From: Cyclobacterium amurskyense
Lineage (GTDB): Bacteria > Bacteroidota > Bacteroidia > Cytophagales > Cyclobacteriaceae
DNA: 64,000 nt
Assembly: GCF_001050135.1 (NCBI RefSeq)
Contig: NZ_CP012040.1
Location: forward strand, 1,488,001 to 1,552,000
Reading direction: 5' to 3'
This document shows positions 8,231 through 17,525 of the stretch, in pieces. How positions within the stretch are numbered: position 1 is the first letter of the stretch; each line of letters starts with the position of its first letter. The notes under the pieces are model-generated. The model saw only the letters and a list, made by a program, of their open reading frames with translations. It made no database searches and was not told the origin of the DNA. A program made the translations under genes and the position numbers.

Positions 8231-9571
8231 CTATCCAGCGACCATAATCACACCTTCTCTAACTTCTTTTTCCCAAGCCTCAAGTTTTTCCAATAATAAA
8301 CTAACCATATCAGACCTATCTGAACTCATGTCATTCCTCTCATTTATGTCATTTGCCAAATTATAAAGCTCGAGGTTTTTACCATTTTTATTTTCCGTAC
8401 ATATTAATTTCCAATCCCCACTTCTGATAAAACTTTTTTTGCCATATGCAAAAAACACATCCCGTTCTGGCAAGTTAGTTTGATGCAACAAATTGTCCTT
8501 TATACTTTGACCATCAATAATTTCAGTAGGTTTCTGATCAATAAAATCCAAGAAGGTCGGCAGCAAATCCATGCTGAGAACAACCTGATCATTCACATTT
8601 CCTCCTTTGATGGCATCTGGATAACTGAAAATGGCAGGAACACGGCTACCTCCTTCGTAAGCACTGGCTTTAAAGCCTTTTAAACCACCATTATTTCCAA
8701 AATGATTTGCCCCATTGTCTGAAACGAAAACTAAAATTGTGTTTTCATACTGTCCAATCTCTTTAAGGGACTCGATTATTCTTCCGACACCCTCATCCAT
8801 GACTTCAACCATTTCTTTATAGATGGTCGCTATACTGTCCTCCATTACAGCTTGAGTTCCTGCTATACCAACTTCCCTTAAAACCTTGTCTATGCGCCTT
8901 TGATATGGAGAGTGTGGCGCTTCATGCGGGACATAAAGAAAAAAGGGATTACCTGTCTTTTCAGGATCATTCTCTTGTATGTATTTTACCCCGTAATCTG
9001 TGATCAAATCAGTAGAATACCCTTCTTCATTTTCAATTTCCACTCCTTTCCACCAATCCAAGTAACCTTCCTGATCAATATGTCCATGGTAATCAACATT
9101 CCCACTTACGAAACCTACAAACTCGTCAAATCCCTGCAAAGTAGGATTGAATGCTTTGTCATAGCCCAAATGCCATTTTCCAAACATGCCTGTACTGTAC
9201 CCATGTTTCTTTAGTTCTTCAGCCATAGTGATTTCACTAAGACTTAAACCAACATCCCTATGACTTTTAGCTGTAACAACTCCCTCAACTCCAGTACGCT
9301 GCTGGTATTTTCCAGTCATTAAAGCCGCTCGAGTAGGACTACATACCGCCCCGTTGGAATGGAAATCCGTAAATTTAACTCCTTGGGATGCCAGAAAATC
9401 CAGATTTGGTGTCTGTATCATCTCATTTCCATAACATGAGAGATCTCCATAACCTAAATCATCGGCCATTATCAGCACTATGTTTGGTCTTAGTTTGGTG
9501 GATGTTTTTTTATCAGCACAGGAAAATATCAAGAGTGTTGTCAGTAATACAAGTAGTATATTCCTCATCAT
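8231..9571 (-). CDS. Sulfatase (arylsulfatase-type, formylglycine dependent), lipoprotein
   Basis: Type I sulfatase (446 aa) that hydrolyses sulfate esters, probably in the periplasm or at the outer membrane. A lipoprotein signal precedes Cys18 (LLIFSC). Metal ligands are the DD of IMADDLGYGD (D37, D38). The formylglycine signature is CSPTRAAL with Cys77, a C-x-P-x-R site that needs a maturing enzyme not seen here. GKWHLG and FVSDNGANHFGNNG supply further active-site motifs. Marine Cytophagales use many such enzymes on algal sulfated polysaccharides, but no SusC/SusD pair or glycoside hydrolase is adjacent, so this is a lone copy followed by an MFS transporter. Confidence 0.94.
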   Translation of the reverse strand: MMRNILLVLLTTLLIFSCADKKTSTKLRPNIVLIMADDLGYGDLSCYGNEMIQTPNLDFLASQGVKFTDFHSNGAVCSPTRAALMTGKYQQRTGVEGVVTAKSHRDVGLSLSEITMAEELKKHGYSTGMFGKWHLGYDKAFNPTLQGFDEFVGFVSGNVDYHGHIDQEGYLDWWKGVEIENEEGYSTDLITDYGVKYIQENDPEKTGNPFFLYVPHEAPHSPYQRRIDKVLREVGIAGTQAVMEDSIATIYKEMVEVMDEGVGRIIESLKEIGQYENTILVFVSDNGANHFGNNGGLKGFKASAYEGGSRVPAIFSYPDAIKGGNVNDQVVLSMDLLPTFLDFIDQKPTEIIDGQSIKDNLLHQTNLPERDVFFAYGKKSFIRSGDWKLICTENKNGKNLELYNLANDINERNDMSSDRSDMVSLLLEKLEAWEKEVREGVIMVAG

Positions 9572-9768
9572 TCATCATTGTGTTAATCGTGTACATAGAA
9601 AAAAAGAGGAGCCTCCTTATCATTGCAGCCCCTCCTTTATTCTAAAGGTAAACAGCAGTAGCCTTCAGCTACCCTATTCAAATCTAATCGTTTATTGAAA
9701 ATAAGCAATAGCCAATGGAAATAAAACAAGACATTGAATTAACTCATATACTAGCCTTATTATTTAAT

Positions 9769-10347
9769 TTACTGCTCTATAAACCCAACAACCTCATAGG
9801 CCCTTTCACCATTCAATTGAATTTTTTCATAAACCACATTTGAAAATTCATAATAGGAATAGCCATCAATTTCAACCCGCTCTGCATCATGCGGAAGTTC
9901 ATAAATAACAGTTCCTAGCTCAGGCTCTACTACTTCATAAGCATTGCCTACATTGATGTAAAATATACCGTTATACCAGAAATAGTCCCTGTTTAAATGT
10001 CTTAACCTGACATAACCTACCGGCAATGTTTTTATTCTAAATCCTATTTTAGGTGTGATCACTATGTACCTACCACCTGAATATGTATAGAAGCGATTAC
10101 CTGAGTAATAGTAGTTTATTCCTCTATGAACGATCGTTGTTCTATTTGGCAATATCCTAATGCTCACCACTTTCTTTACAGGTTTTCTGTAGACTACTCT
10201 TTTGCTCGGAACCCTTCGGTTATCTTTCTTAATGACAAGGACTTTCTTATTTTTTCTTGAGCTTTGTGCATCCACATTTTGACCATTTACAAAAAAGAAT
10301 AGAAAGGCCAAAACGCAGCTTATTTTAACAAAATTTTTCATAATCAA
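9769..10347 (-). CDS. DUF6515-like exported protein
   Basis: 192-aa protein with a signal peptide (MIMKNFVKISCVLAFLFFFV, cleaved after NGQNVDAQ), a basic linker (RKNKKVLVIKKDNRR) and tandem Tyr/Gly-rich segments of the type GINYYYSGNRFYTYSGG, YFWYNGIFY and GYSYYEFSNVVYE. This pattern of repeated 'YYxxNxxFY' units matches the DUF6515 group found in Bacteroidota and some other bacteria. Function is unknown; the short beta repeats suggest a small cell-envelope protein. It is monocistronic by spacing (196 bases from the sulfatase start, 188 from the next gene). Confidence 0.7.
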   Translation of the reverse strand: MIMKNFVKISCVLAFLFFFVNGQNVDAQSSRKNKKVLVIKKDNRRVPSKRVVYRKPVKKVVSIRILPNRTTIVHRGINYYYSGNRFYTYSGGRYIVITPKIGFRIKTLPVGYVRLRHLNRDYFWYNGIFYINVGNAYEVVEPELGTVIYELPHDAERVEIDGYSYYEFSNVVYEKIQLNGERAYEVVGFIEQ

Positions 10348-10446
10348 TGGGTTTTTAATTCATTGTTTTGACCATTGATTTATTGAATGGTTTAATATGC
10401 TTTGATAACCAAAATTGATCTCAGTAGAAAAATTAATCCACAAAAT

Positions 10447-10474
10447 GCCCTCTAATGTTAATTAGAGGGCGTTT
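10447..10474 (-). terminator. Terminator after the glutamate-synthase-like gene
   Basis: GCCCTCTAAT / ATTAGAGGGC perfect 10-bp arms around GTTA, with A-rich and T-rich flanks on both sides, so it may act on both strands. It lies about 60 bases past the stop at 10536. Confidence 0.82.
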
Positions 10475-10535
10475 TAATTTTTGTTAAATTTTAATTTTTA
10501 ATGGAAGATGCATTTCTCACCTAATCCATTTCCTT

Positions 10536-12041
10536 TTAAAGCCCAGCGAATCTAACCCCTGTCAATTCAGCCATATCCTTTTTCCAACTGGTAATATCAT
10601 TGGAATTAAATTGATTTAAGTGGTCATGTCCACAGGCTCTTGCCATTACTTTCATTAATAAAGTGGAGGCAGTAAAAAAATTAAACAATTGATTGGCTGA
10701 TTTATCAATGTTAAGCAATTTTCTCAAGGCTGGTTTTTGGGTAGCTATTCCGGCAGGACAGTTGTTTGTGTTGCACATTCGAGCGGCCACACAACCTATA
10801 GACTGTAAGGCGGAATTGGACAATGCGACACCGTCCGCTCCCAAAGCCATGGCCTTAATAAAATCATCTGGTATGCGTATGCCACCAGTAATTATTAAGG
10901 TAACATCCTTTCTATTTACCTTATCCAAATAATGTCGCGCCCTTGCCAATGCTGGTATCGTGGGCACGGATATATTGTTTCTAAAAATCAAGGGTGCAGC
11001 GCCAGTCCCACCACCTCTACCATCCAATATGATATAATCGGCACTGGCGTCCAAAGCGAACTGAATGTCTTCTTCAATATGATTTGCAGATAACTTAAAC
11101 CCTATGGGAATACCGCCAGTAATCTTTCTTACTTTATCGGCAAAATTCTTAAAATCTTCAGGTGTATCTAAGTCAGCAAATGTTGGCGGAGATACAGCAG
11201 GCATTCCTTCTTCTAAATTCCGTACCTGGGCAATTTTCCCAGTAACCTTGTTTCCGGACAGGTGTCCACCAGTCCCTGTTTTGGCACCCTGTCCACCTTT
11301 AAAATGAAAGGCCTGAACCCGTTTTAACTTTCCCCAGTCAAAACCGAATTTGGCAGAGGCATATTCGTAAAAATACCTGGAGTTAGAGGCTTGTTCTTCA
11401 TCTAACATTCCTCCTTCACCAGAGCAAATGCCTGTACCAGCCAGCTCTGCTCCTTTTGCCAGTGAGATTTTGGCTTCCTCCGATAGCGCACCAAAACTCA
11501 TGTCAGAAACGAACAATGGAATTTCTAATCGCAATGGTTTTTTAGCATTTGGGCCTATAATCAGTTCCGAGCCCACCTCCACATCTTCCATTAACGGCTT
11601 GGTTGCTAACTGTGCCGCCAAAATCTGAATGTCTTTCCACATTGGCAATTCCGGGCCGGGGACCCCCATTGCTCCCATTTCTCCGTGATGCCCGGTTTTA
11701 GACAAACCATCTTTGGCCAATGCTTTGATATAAGCAAGAGTAGGCTCTTCCTTTGTGGATCCACTATTCAAGGGAACAGTTTCCTTTTGCTCATTCTCAA
11801 CCTTTAATTTGGTATGTGTACCATCACAGTAAGGTGGGTTTTTCGTATGCTTACATTGGCACAAATAGGCCTCCCCAGATTCTTCTGGAGAAAATTGAAG
11901 GGGTGTAAAAGAAGTAGTCCGATGTGATCCATCACAAAACGGTTGATTGCTACTTAATCCACAGGCGCACCAGTACTGTTCTTCTCCCTTTTTTAAGCTT
12001 ACTTTTATGGGTTTGTTGTCTGCTATATTCGGCTTGTTCAT
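10536..12041 (-). CDS. Double CDGSH iron-sulfur domain fused to an FMN-binding glutamate-synthase-like domain
   Basis: 501-aa fusion. Residues 1-80 hold two CDGSH (mitoNEET-type) 2Fe-2S motifs with ligand sets C25/C27/C36/H40 and C61/C63/C72/H76 (PFCDGSH and PYCDGTH). From about residue 100 it is the FMN-binding glutamate synthase alpha/beta barrel without the amidotransferase domain, with GGTGAAPLIFRNN and ITGGIRIPDDFIKAMALGADG as flavin and phosphate sites and ARMCNTNNCPAGIATQ as the probable cluster-binding cysteine segment. Glutamine hydrolysis is therefore not expected; it is more likely an oxidoreductase of unknown substrate. The YjdI-type protein starts 6 bases upstream. Confidence 0.85.
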   Translation of the reverse strand: MNKPNIADNKPIKVSLKKGEEQYWCACGLSSNQPFCDGSHRTTSFTPLQFSPEESGEAYLCQCKHTKNPPYCDGTHTKLKVENEQKETVPLNSGSTKEEPTLAYIKALAKDGLSKTGHHGEMGAMGVPGPELPMWKDIQILAAQLATKPLMEDVEVGSELIIGPNAKKPLRLEIPLFVSDMSFGALSEEAKISLAKGAELAGTGICSGEGGMLDEEQASNSRYFYEYASAKFGFDWGKLKRVQAFHFKGGQGAKTGTGGHLSGNKVTGKIAQVRNLEEGMPAVSPPTFADLDTPEDFKNFADKVRKITGGIPIGFKLSANHIEEDIQFALDASADYIILDGRGGGTGAAPLIFRNNISVPTIPALARARHYLDKVNRKDVTLIITGGIRIPDDFIKAMALGADGVALSNSALQSIGCVAARMCNTNNCPAGIATQKPALRKLLNIDKSANQLFNFFTASTLLMKVMARACGHDHLNQFNSNDITSWKKDMAELTGVRFAGL

Positions 12042-12047
12042 ATGCTT

Positions 12048-12257
12048 TTATGGGTTTACAAAGTAAGTTAGCGCACCTGAGGGACATTTTTTTACCTGAT
12101 TAGTCAAGTTTTCAGTAGAAGCATTTTCAATCGCAATCCAAGGTTTGTTTTGAGGATTATAAACTTTAGGAAGCATTTTAACGCAAACTCCTGCATGCTG
12201 GCATTTTTTGGGTTGCCATTTGATGGTGATTTCACCGTTTGAATATTCCTTTTCCAT
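12048..12257 (-). CDS. YjdI-type (Fer4_19) iron-sulfur protein
   Basis: 69-aa protein with the divergent mono-cluster ferredoxin pattern: KKCQHAGVC (C19, H21, C25) and KKCPSGAL (C58) near the C-terminus. This family is often found beside or fused to CDGSH domains, and here the gene ends 6 bases before the CDGSH/glutamate-synthase fusion, so the two probably form a redox pair. The electron acceptor or donor is unknown. Confidence 0.85.
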   Translation of the reverse strand: MEKEYSNGEITIKWQPKKCQHAGVCVKMLPKVYNPQNKPWIAIENASTENLTNQVKKCPSGALTYFVNP

Positions 12258-12323
12258 TTTTACTTATTTTTGAAGTAAATATGCACCACAACTATTCCCC
12301 AGGCATTCATGTAGATGAAGAAA

Positions 12324-12863
12324 TCAACCTTCCTTTTTTTGTGATAGCACTTTTCTAATAGTACTTAAAGCCTGCGGGGTAATCCCTAAGTAAGAGGCGA
12401 TCATGTATTGCGGCACCCTGTTGGGTAAGTCAGGATAGGTTTGCAAAAAATAACCATACCTGTCTACAGCAGGAGTACTCATTTGCATAATTATCCTTCT
12501 TTGTAACTTACCTATTCTTCGGTAAAGCTGAGTAAGCTTTTCTTTGACAGCCTCCTCATTACTAAAATCCAGGTGTTGATTCTCTCTGTGTATGACCAGT
12601 ACTTCTGAATCCTCTATGCAATCTATAAAAAGTTGGGCAGGCTGATGAAATTCTATTGACTCAATATCTGCAATTAACCATCCTTCTGAAGCAAACATAA
12701 ATATATGTTCCTTGCCATTGCTATCGATGAGATAGCTTCTCACCAATCCTTTTTTTACATAAAAAACGTTATGACTTATAAGCCCTCTACTTTGAATGAT
12801 TTCCCCTTTCGTAAAATGCTTTGTTTTTGCACTTGGGTCGTGAATCATCTCTTTTTCTGGCAT
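12324..12863 (-). CDS. Crp/Fnr-family transcriptional regulator
   Basis: 179-aa regulator with an N-terminal cyclic-nucleotide-binding-type beta barrel (FTKGEIIQSRGLISHNVFYVKKGLVRSY, residues 17-45) and a short C-terminal winged-helix with IASYLGITPQALSTIRK around residues 156-172. No cysteines characteristic of FNR clusters are visible, and effector residues cannot be judged. It lies 67 bases upstream of the YjdI gene in the same orientation and could control that operon. A Crp-type palindrome occurs elsewhere in the window at 62423-62436; any link between them is speculative. Confidence 0.88.
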   Translation of the reverse strand: MPEKEMIHDPSAKTKHFTKGEIIQSRGLISHNVFYVKKGLVRSYLIDSNGKEHIFMFASEGWLIADIESIEFHQPAQLFIDCIEDSEVLVIHRENQHLDFSNEEAVKEKLTQLYRRIGKLQRRIIMQMSTPAVDRYGYFLQTYPDLPNRVPQYMIASYLGITPQALSTIRKVLSQKKEG

Positions 12864-12948
12864 ATTAATTTCATTTATTTTTATGTGTTTTCTCTCAACA
12901 TCAATAATAATTCAGATGATATGCTAACATCATTAACCAACCCAATTC

Positions 12949-13131
12949 TTATATTATAAAAAAACCAATAATTACAAAAAATATTCCTAGCACAATAACC
13001 TGGTAATGTGCTGCTCTTCCAAATTCATTCTCATCTTTCACTAATGGGTTTAACAATATAAAAATTAAAATCAAAACCCCTAGAAGGATGAATAAGGCCC
13101 CCAATATTAAATCGAATATTTCTTCTATCAT
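12949..13131 (-). CDS. Small two-helix membrane protein, unknown
   Basis: Read from MIEEIFDLILGALF, a 60-residue protein with two hydrophobic helices separated by NPLVKDENEFGRAAHYQ. A longer frame reaches 13212 but overlaps the next gene's 3' end by 58 bases and would add an extra hydrophobic stretch, so the internal ATG at 13131 is preferred; it leaves a 23-base gap after 13155. Not recognised. Possibly cotranscribed with the membrane protein upstream. Confidence 0.5.
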   Translation of the reverse strand: MIEEIFDLILGALFILLGVLILIFILLNPLVKDENEFGRAAHYQVIVLGIFFVIIGFFII

Positions 13132-13154
13132 GCTAATAGGATAAAGTAAAACCA

Positions 13155-13478
13155 CTAGAAGAACCCATAAAAAAGAAAGGCAAAACCAGCAATAAGAAAT
13201 AGATAAGACCATATTTGCATTGTAATAAAAAAAAACTCATTTCTAGTTTTCATTTTAACTTTTTCACCAGAACTGTTCAGGTAAAAGTCATTCCTTGTTA
13301 AAAAAGTCCAAATAGCTGACAACAAGAAGCCAATACCTATAGATTGATTTAAGTCAATCGACATAAAAACACCTCCGAAATTTCTTTTCAATACTCCAAG
13401 CACCAAGGCGGTTAGGAACATAGATACCATCAAATAAGCAATGACTAACAAACCTTTGTTTTTCCAGATAAGTATCAT
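13155..13478 (-). CDS. Small membrane protein, unknown
   Basis: 107-aa protein with three or four hydrophobic segments (IAYLMVSMFLTALVLGV, IGIGFLLSAIWTFL, IWSYLFLIAGFAFLFYGFF) and a polar loop carrying RNDFYLNSSGEKVKMKTRNE. Not recognised. It ends shortly before the smaller membrane protein, which suggests a two-gene unit. The 13479-13674 interval upstream is AT-rich and shows nothing I can name. Confidence 0.55.
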   Translation of the reverse strand: MILIWKNKGLLVIAYLMVSMFLTALVLGVLKRNFGGVFMSIDLNQSIGIGFLLSAIWTFLTRNDFYLNSSGEKVKMKTRNEFFFITMQIWSYLFLIAGFAFLFYGFF

Positions 13479-13674
13479 AATTCTCCTGTTATAACTATTT
13501 GTCTCAAGAATAAATATAAACCTATTGGCTTAATCCTACCTAGGTATTTATGACATTCCAGCTCGATATTTAATTTCACAATATCCAAATATTAAAATCA
13601 ACAAACCTAAATCACAACTATTTCCACAATAACAACACCTTCCTACTCCTTAATCTCCCATTAATCATAACTTA

Positions 13675-16029
13675 TTAATTAAGTTTTAACCACCTTAGAC
13701 GAAACAATTTATTTTGGGTTTGAAGCAAGATAAAATAGCTTCCAGTGGGCAATATTCTTAAATTCTCTTCCAATTGAATCTTAACGTTTCCTAGATCAAA
13801 AACTCCTTCCAGAAATAATTTTCCACCTGAACCCCAAACATTAAAGAAGACCTGCTGATCGGATTGTAGGCCAAATAAATCCACATGAACTTCCCCTTCC
13901 TTATAAGGATTAGGATAAATACGAGGTACATCAAAACTAAATAAGGGATTGTTAAACCTTATAACAGGACTGAAACCTACCTCCCCTTCAGCATTCTCAG
14001 CCTTAACCTGATAATACCAATATGCCTGATTCTCGGGTAAAACCTGATCTTGAAAAATAACTTGATAACCAGAATCATCACCTGAGAAAGACCCAATTGG
14101 GATAAATTCGGTGGATGGTCCTTCAGCTCTCAATACAGTGTACCGAATGAATGGGTCTCTGCCATTCACCCAAGAAAGCTCGACTCCTTCTTCCTTTAAC
14201 AACACTTCAAAATCCAACCAATCTAAAGGCAGAACACTTAATTCACTAATGCTTGCAATGGCAAAAGCCTTAGCAAGCAACTCATTGAAGACCACTCCCC
14301 TTCCAGCCCAAAGCTCACCATCCACCTCACTTGCGGGGAGATGTACCCCTGTTGCAGCTTCTCCATCTCCCGTTAATCTCACATGGTCAATATCCTGAAT
14401 GCCAAGATCATTGGCCAAGACCCAAATATCAACTTCCGAGGAAGTGCCTCCACTACTGCTAATTTCAAAATAGCTATTCAATTGATACACTACGGTACTC
14501 CCATCTGTATCACTAAATCCCGGGTCATAGGTTACTCCCTGGTTTTCGACATGCCTAATACTTAAACTTGACCCAGTTCCTCCCAATGCACCTTCTAAAA
14601 GTAAATGTCTTGGAAAGGCTAAGTAACTGTCATAAAAAGGAAATAAAGCATTACTTTGGTCTAGGTAAGTGGGAACATGATGATAAACCACCTCATTCAG
14701 GTTATGCCAATCCCCACTTGAATAACTGTATATACCTGTCGGTCCAAAGTCCAGGAAAAGTGAATTCCCCGAAAAATCTATCGTTCCCGACAACTGACTG
14801 AAGGCACTTAATATCCTAAGATCATTTTGGAAATTAACACTTCCAATGGACTTATCCATTTCAAAAGCATCCAAAGAAAACGTGGGAATGGCTATTTGTT
14901 GATTATTTACCCCAGTTGGAACAAGCATAGACGAGGTACCGTTGAGGTTTCCCCCATCCAGAAATTGCATGTTTCCACGCACCTTTACAAGCGGGGAAAG
15001 CACCTTCTCCGCTGCCCCACTAAAAAACAAATGATTATATATAAACTCAATAGCTGGACTTGTCAGGCTACTTTCTAAAAATTCCTGAGAAACCCCTCCT
15101 CCAGCATATGTCACATTGCCATCCAACTGCACATTCACCGCATCGATAATCGGTTCTTCACCCAAGAGCACCAGATTGGCACCTTCTTCAAGTACAAATG
15201 AACTAGCGGGCCGGGAATCAGTCCTTCGAATAATTTGGTTGAAGGCTTTGGTTCCTTCAGAGATCAAAGTGGCACCGGACAATATTCTAAACTCACCGTA
15301 ATCACCCGTCCCAAATTTATCCTGAATATTAAAGGAAAAAGTTGAGGTATAAATAGGACTTAACTCATCATTAAGAGTTTGCCTGACAGTGCCACTTTTG
15401 ATTAGGAAGCTATTGGCTTTCATGGCTGCATTGACCACCAAAGTTTCGCCAGGATCGGGATCAAAAACCACCCCAAACCGACTATTTAAATTACTGGCAC
15501 TCCATGAGTTCCGGTCTACTACAGTACGGCTGACTCCTTTAAAAACTATACTTCCGGTTTCAGGATATATCCAGTCGGTAATACCAGATGTGGAATGATG
15601 GTAAATAAAATCTCCAGTATCTTCTGAAATACTATGCAGTTGCCCATATACCAACAATTCATAAGCTTGCAAATTAAGTTTAGGTCCTGGGTCAATGCCT
15701 CCAAGAGTTTCAGCAAAAAGATATAGATCTTTAACCTGTTCATTTTTAGTAAGGCGCACTTCGTTCCTATTGCCAATAAAAACCCTGTCATCCCTATCTG
15801 GAAAGTCTAAGGCTGCCACCCAAGCAGTTCCATTGTATTGCTCCCAGATAGTTGGATCTTCCCAATCTCCCACAGTATCAAATGCCAAATTGGTTCTATA
15901 GCAGGTATTGTCGAGTAAAATTGTCCCTATTGCTGAATAAAATGGAAGAAAAAACAGCGCAGCAAAAACTATGGTCCAAAAAAACCATTTATAATAATTA
16001 AAAAACGCTCTCCTATAAAAAATATCCAT
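13675..16029 (-). CDS. T9SS type A sorting-domain surface or secreted protein
   Basis: 784-aa exported protein. A hydrophobic segment (WFFWTIVFAALFFLPFYSAIG, about residues 15-34) serves as signal or anchor. The first 550 residues look like a beta-helix or carbohydrate-binding beta-rich region (WEDPTIWEQYNG, repeated beta strands). An LPLDWLDFEV segment begins a fibronectin-like part, and the C-terminal 80 residues are a type A sorting signal (RIYPNPYKEGEVHVDL to GSYFILLQTQNKLFRLRWLK). It therefore leaves the cell through the type IX system and is attached or released. No catalytic motif is recognised. It is divergent from the DUF4105 gene. Confidence 0.82.
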   Translation of the reverse strand: MDIFYRRAFFNYYKWFFWTIVFAALFFLPFYSAIGTILLDNTCYRTNLAFDTVGDWEDPTIWEQYNGTAWVAALDFPDRDDRVFIGNRNEVRLTKNEQVKDLYLFAETLGGIDPGPKLNLQAYELLVYGQLHSISEDTGDFIYHHSTSGITDWIYPETGSIVFKGVSRTVVDRNSWSASNLNSRFGVVFDPDPGETLVVNAAMKANSFLIKSGTVRQTLNDELSPIYTSTFSFNIQDKFGTGDYGEFRILSGATLISEGTKAFNQIIRRTDSRPASSFVLEEGANLVLLGEEPIIDAVNVQLDGNVTYAGGGVSQEFLESSLTSPAIEFIYNHLFFSGAAEKVLSPLVKVRGNMQFLDGGNLNGTSSMLVPTGVNNQQIAIPTFSLDAFEMDKSIGSVNFQNDLRILSAFSQLSGTIDFSGNSLFLDFGPTGIYSYSSGDWHNLNEVVYHHVPTYLDQSNALFPFYDSYLAFPRHLLLEGALGGTGSSLSIRHVENQGVTYDPGFSDTDGSTVVYQLNSYFEISSSGGTSSEVDIWVLANDLGIQDIDHVRLTGDGEAATGVHLPASEVDGELWAGRGVVFNELLAKAFAIASISELSVLPLDWLDFEVLLKEEGVELSWVNGRDPFIRYTVLRAEGPSTEFIPIGSFSGDDSGYQVIFQDQVLPENQAYWYYQVKAENAEGEVGFSPVIRFNNPLFSFDVPRIYPNPYKEGEVHVDLFGLQSDQQVFFNVWGSGGKLFLEGVFDLGNVKIQLEENLRILPTGSYFILLQTQNKLFRLRWLKLN

Positions 16030-16200
16030 AACAAAAATGAATAATCAATTAAAATAGTGATTTTACTTTAATTTTCAAAACTAACAATACATATATACAC
16101 GAATAGAACACCTTTAATACTGTACATCAAACAAATTACCAATGAATTCGACCGCTTGTCTTTTTAAAAAAGGGATGTCTGGATAACCCAAATATTACTT

Positions 16201-16208
16201 TAAATTTG
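16201..16208 (+). promoter_or_regulatory. Possible Bacteroidota -7 element for the DUF4105 gene
   Basis: TAAATTTG fits TAnnTTTG and lies 42 bases before the ATG at 16250. No convincing TTG at the -33 position is found, so this is tentative. Confidence 0.35.
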
Positions 16209-16249
16209 TAAGGAAATTTGACAACCCTTTCCTTACTGCTTAAAAAGTT

Positions 16250-17470
16250 ATGCAAATAGACATTCATAAGCGCTCCTTTCGTAAATCCCTCCTTCTAGGC
16301 TTTTCTCTGCTTTTGGGAATAATGCTGACATTGCCTGCAACTGCGGCACAATACAAAATAAGTTTGCTTACCTGTGATCCTGGGGATGAGCTGTATTCTA
16401 CATTTGGTCATAGCGCCATACGTATCATAGAGCTGGAAAGTGGTCAGGATCTCGTTTTTAATTATGGAACTTTTGACTTCAACACTTCTTTCTTTTACGT
16501 GAAATTTATCCGCCGGACTTTAGATTATCAATTGTCCCTTACCACTACGGAGAACTTTTTGCGTGAATACAATTATTTCAAAAGGAATGTCAGGGAACAG
16601 GAGCTCAATCTATCAGCAGAGCAAAGTGAAAAGATTGTAGCATTCTTACAAAGGAATTACCAACCTGAAAATAGAAAGTACCGGTATGATTTCTTTTTTG
16701 ACAATTGTGCCACTAGGATTACAGACATGCTAGAAACAGTTTTAGGCCAGTCTCTAAAGTGGAATTACCCAATTGAAACGGACCACAAAACATTCCGCAA
16801 TCTGATTGACGAATATGTGTACCCACTTCCTTGGTCGGATTTGGGAATAGACCTGGCCCTAGGTGCTGTTATTGATAGAGAAGCTACAGAAGCGGAGAAA
16901 GCTTTCTTGCCGGATTATTTGGAAGCCTCTTTTGGCAGGGCTACAATTATAGGAGACGGACCTGAAAGGCCTCTTGTAAGTCAAACCAATAAGATTTATG
17001 ATTTCCCGGAATCAAGAAGTGAGGGGATAAACTTGATAAACCCCTATGTTATATTTTGGCTTTTCGCTATTTTGATAGGACTATTAACCTTTATCGGCTT
17101 CAAGAAAAAACGATTGTTTAAAGGCTTTGACATAGCCTTCTTCAGCATTTTAGGATTACTGGGCGTATTGTTTGTTTTCCTTTGGTTTTTTACCGCACAC
17201 TCTCAAACCAAGAACAACTGGAACCTGTTTTGGGCATTTCCAGCTCATCTCTATATAGCTTATCTATTATACCGAAGGCCTGACAAAGCCATATTAAAAA
17301 CCTTGCTGTTGGGAGCCATGATTTTGGCTGACCTGGCCTTGGTTGTGTGGATACTGGGCTTTCAATCTTTCCATCCAAGCATCCTTCCATTGTTATTGAT
17401 CATAATCCTTAGAACGAATTTCATCTACTATAACCTTGACCGATTTCGAATTATAAATAAAAGGACTTGA
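16250..17470 (+). CDS. DUF4105 (Lnb N-terminal-like) membrane protein
   Basis: 406-aa protein with a signal peptide (SLLLGFSLLLGIMLTLPATA), then a DUF4105 domain: LLTCDPGDELYSTFGHSAIRI at about residues 38-58 and FFFDNCATRITDMLETVL near 151. The domain has a papain-like (NlpC/P60-type) arrangement with a His and a Cys in the two motifs; that reading is from family knowledge. From about residue 255 there are five hydrophobic helices, so the catalytic part is probably periplasmic and tethered to the inner membrane. It precedes uvrB on the same strand by 55 bases. Substrate is unknown; a cell-envelope amide is the usual guess. Confidence 0.82.
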   Translation: MQIDIHKRSFRKSLLLGFSLLLGIMLTLPATAAQYKISLLTCDPGDELYSTFGHSAIRIIELESGQDLVFNYGTFDFNTSFFYVKFIRRTLDYQLSLTTTENFLREYNYFKRNVREQELNLSAEQSEKIVAFLQRNYQPENRKYRYDFFFDNCATRITDMLETVLGQSLKWNYPIETDHKTFRNLIDEYVYPLPWSDLGIDLALGAVIDREATEAEKAFLPDYLEASFGRATIIGDGPERPLVSQTNKIYDFPESRSEGINLINPYVIFWLFAILIGLLTFIGFKKKRLFKGFDIAFFSILGLLGVLFVFLWFFTAHSQTKNNWNLFWAFPAHLYIAYLLYRRPDKAILKTLLLGAMILADLALVVWILGFQSFHPSILPLLLIIILRTNFIYYNLDRFRIINKRT

Positions 17471-17525
17471 TTCCGAAAACTATTCAGTACCCTTATGGCG
17501 TTGTAGGTATATAATTTAAAATTAG

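Noticed and set aside
9572..9768. AGGAGCCTCCT palindrome as a terminator after the DUF6515 gene
   Set aside because: The stem is only 5 bp, lies upstream rather than downstream of the sulfatase gene, and has no T run.
13131..13212. Upstream extension of the small membrane protein frame
   Set aside because: It would overlap the neighbouring gene by 58 bases, and the internal ATG gives a well-spaced two-helix protein.
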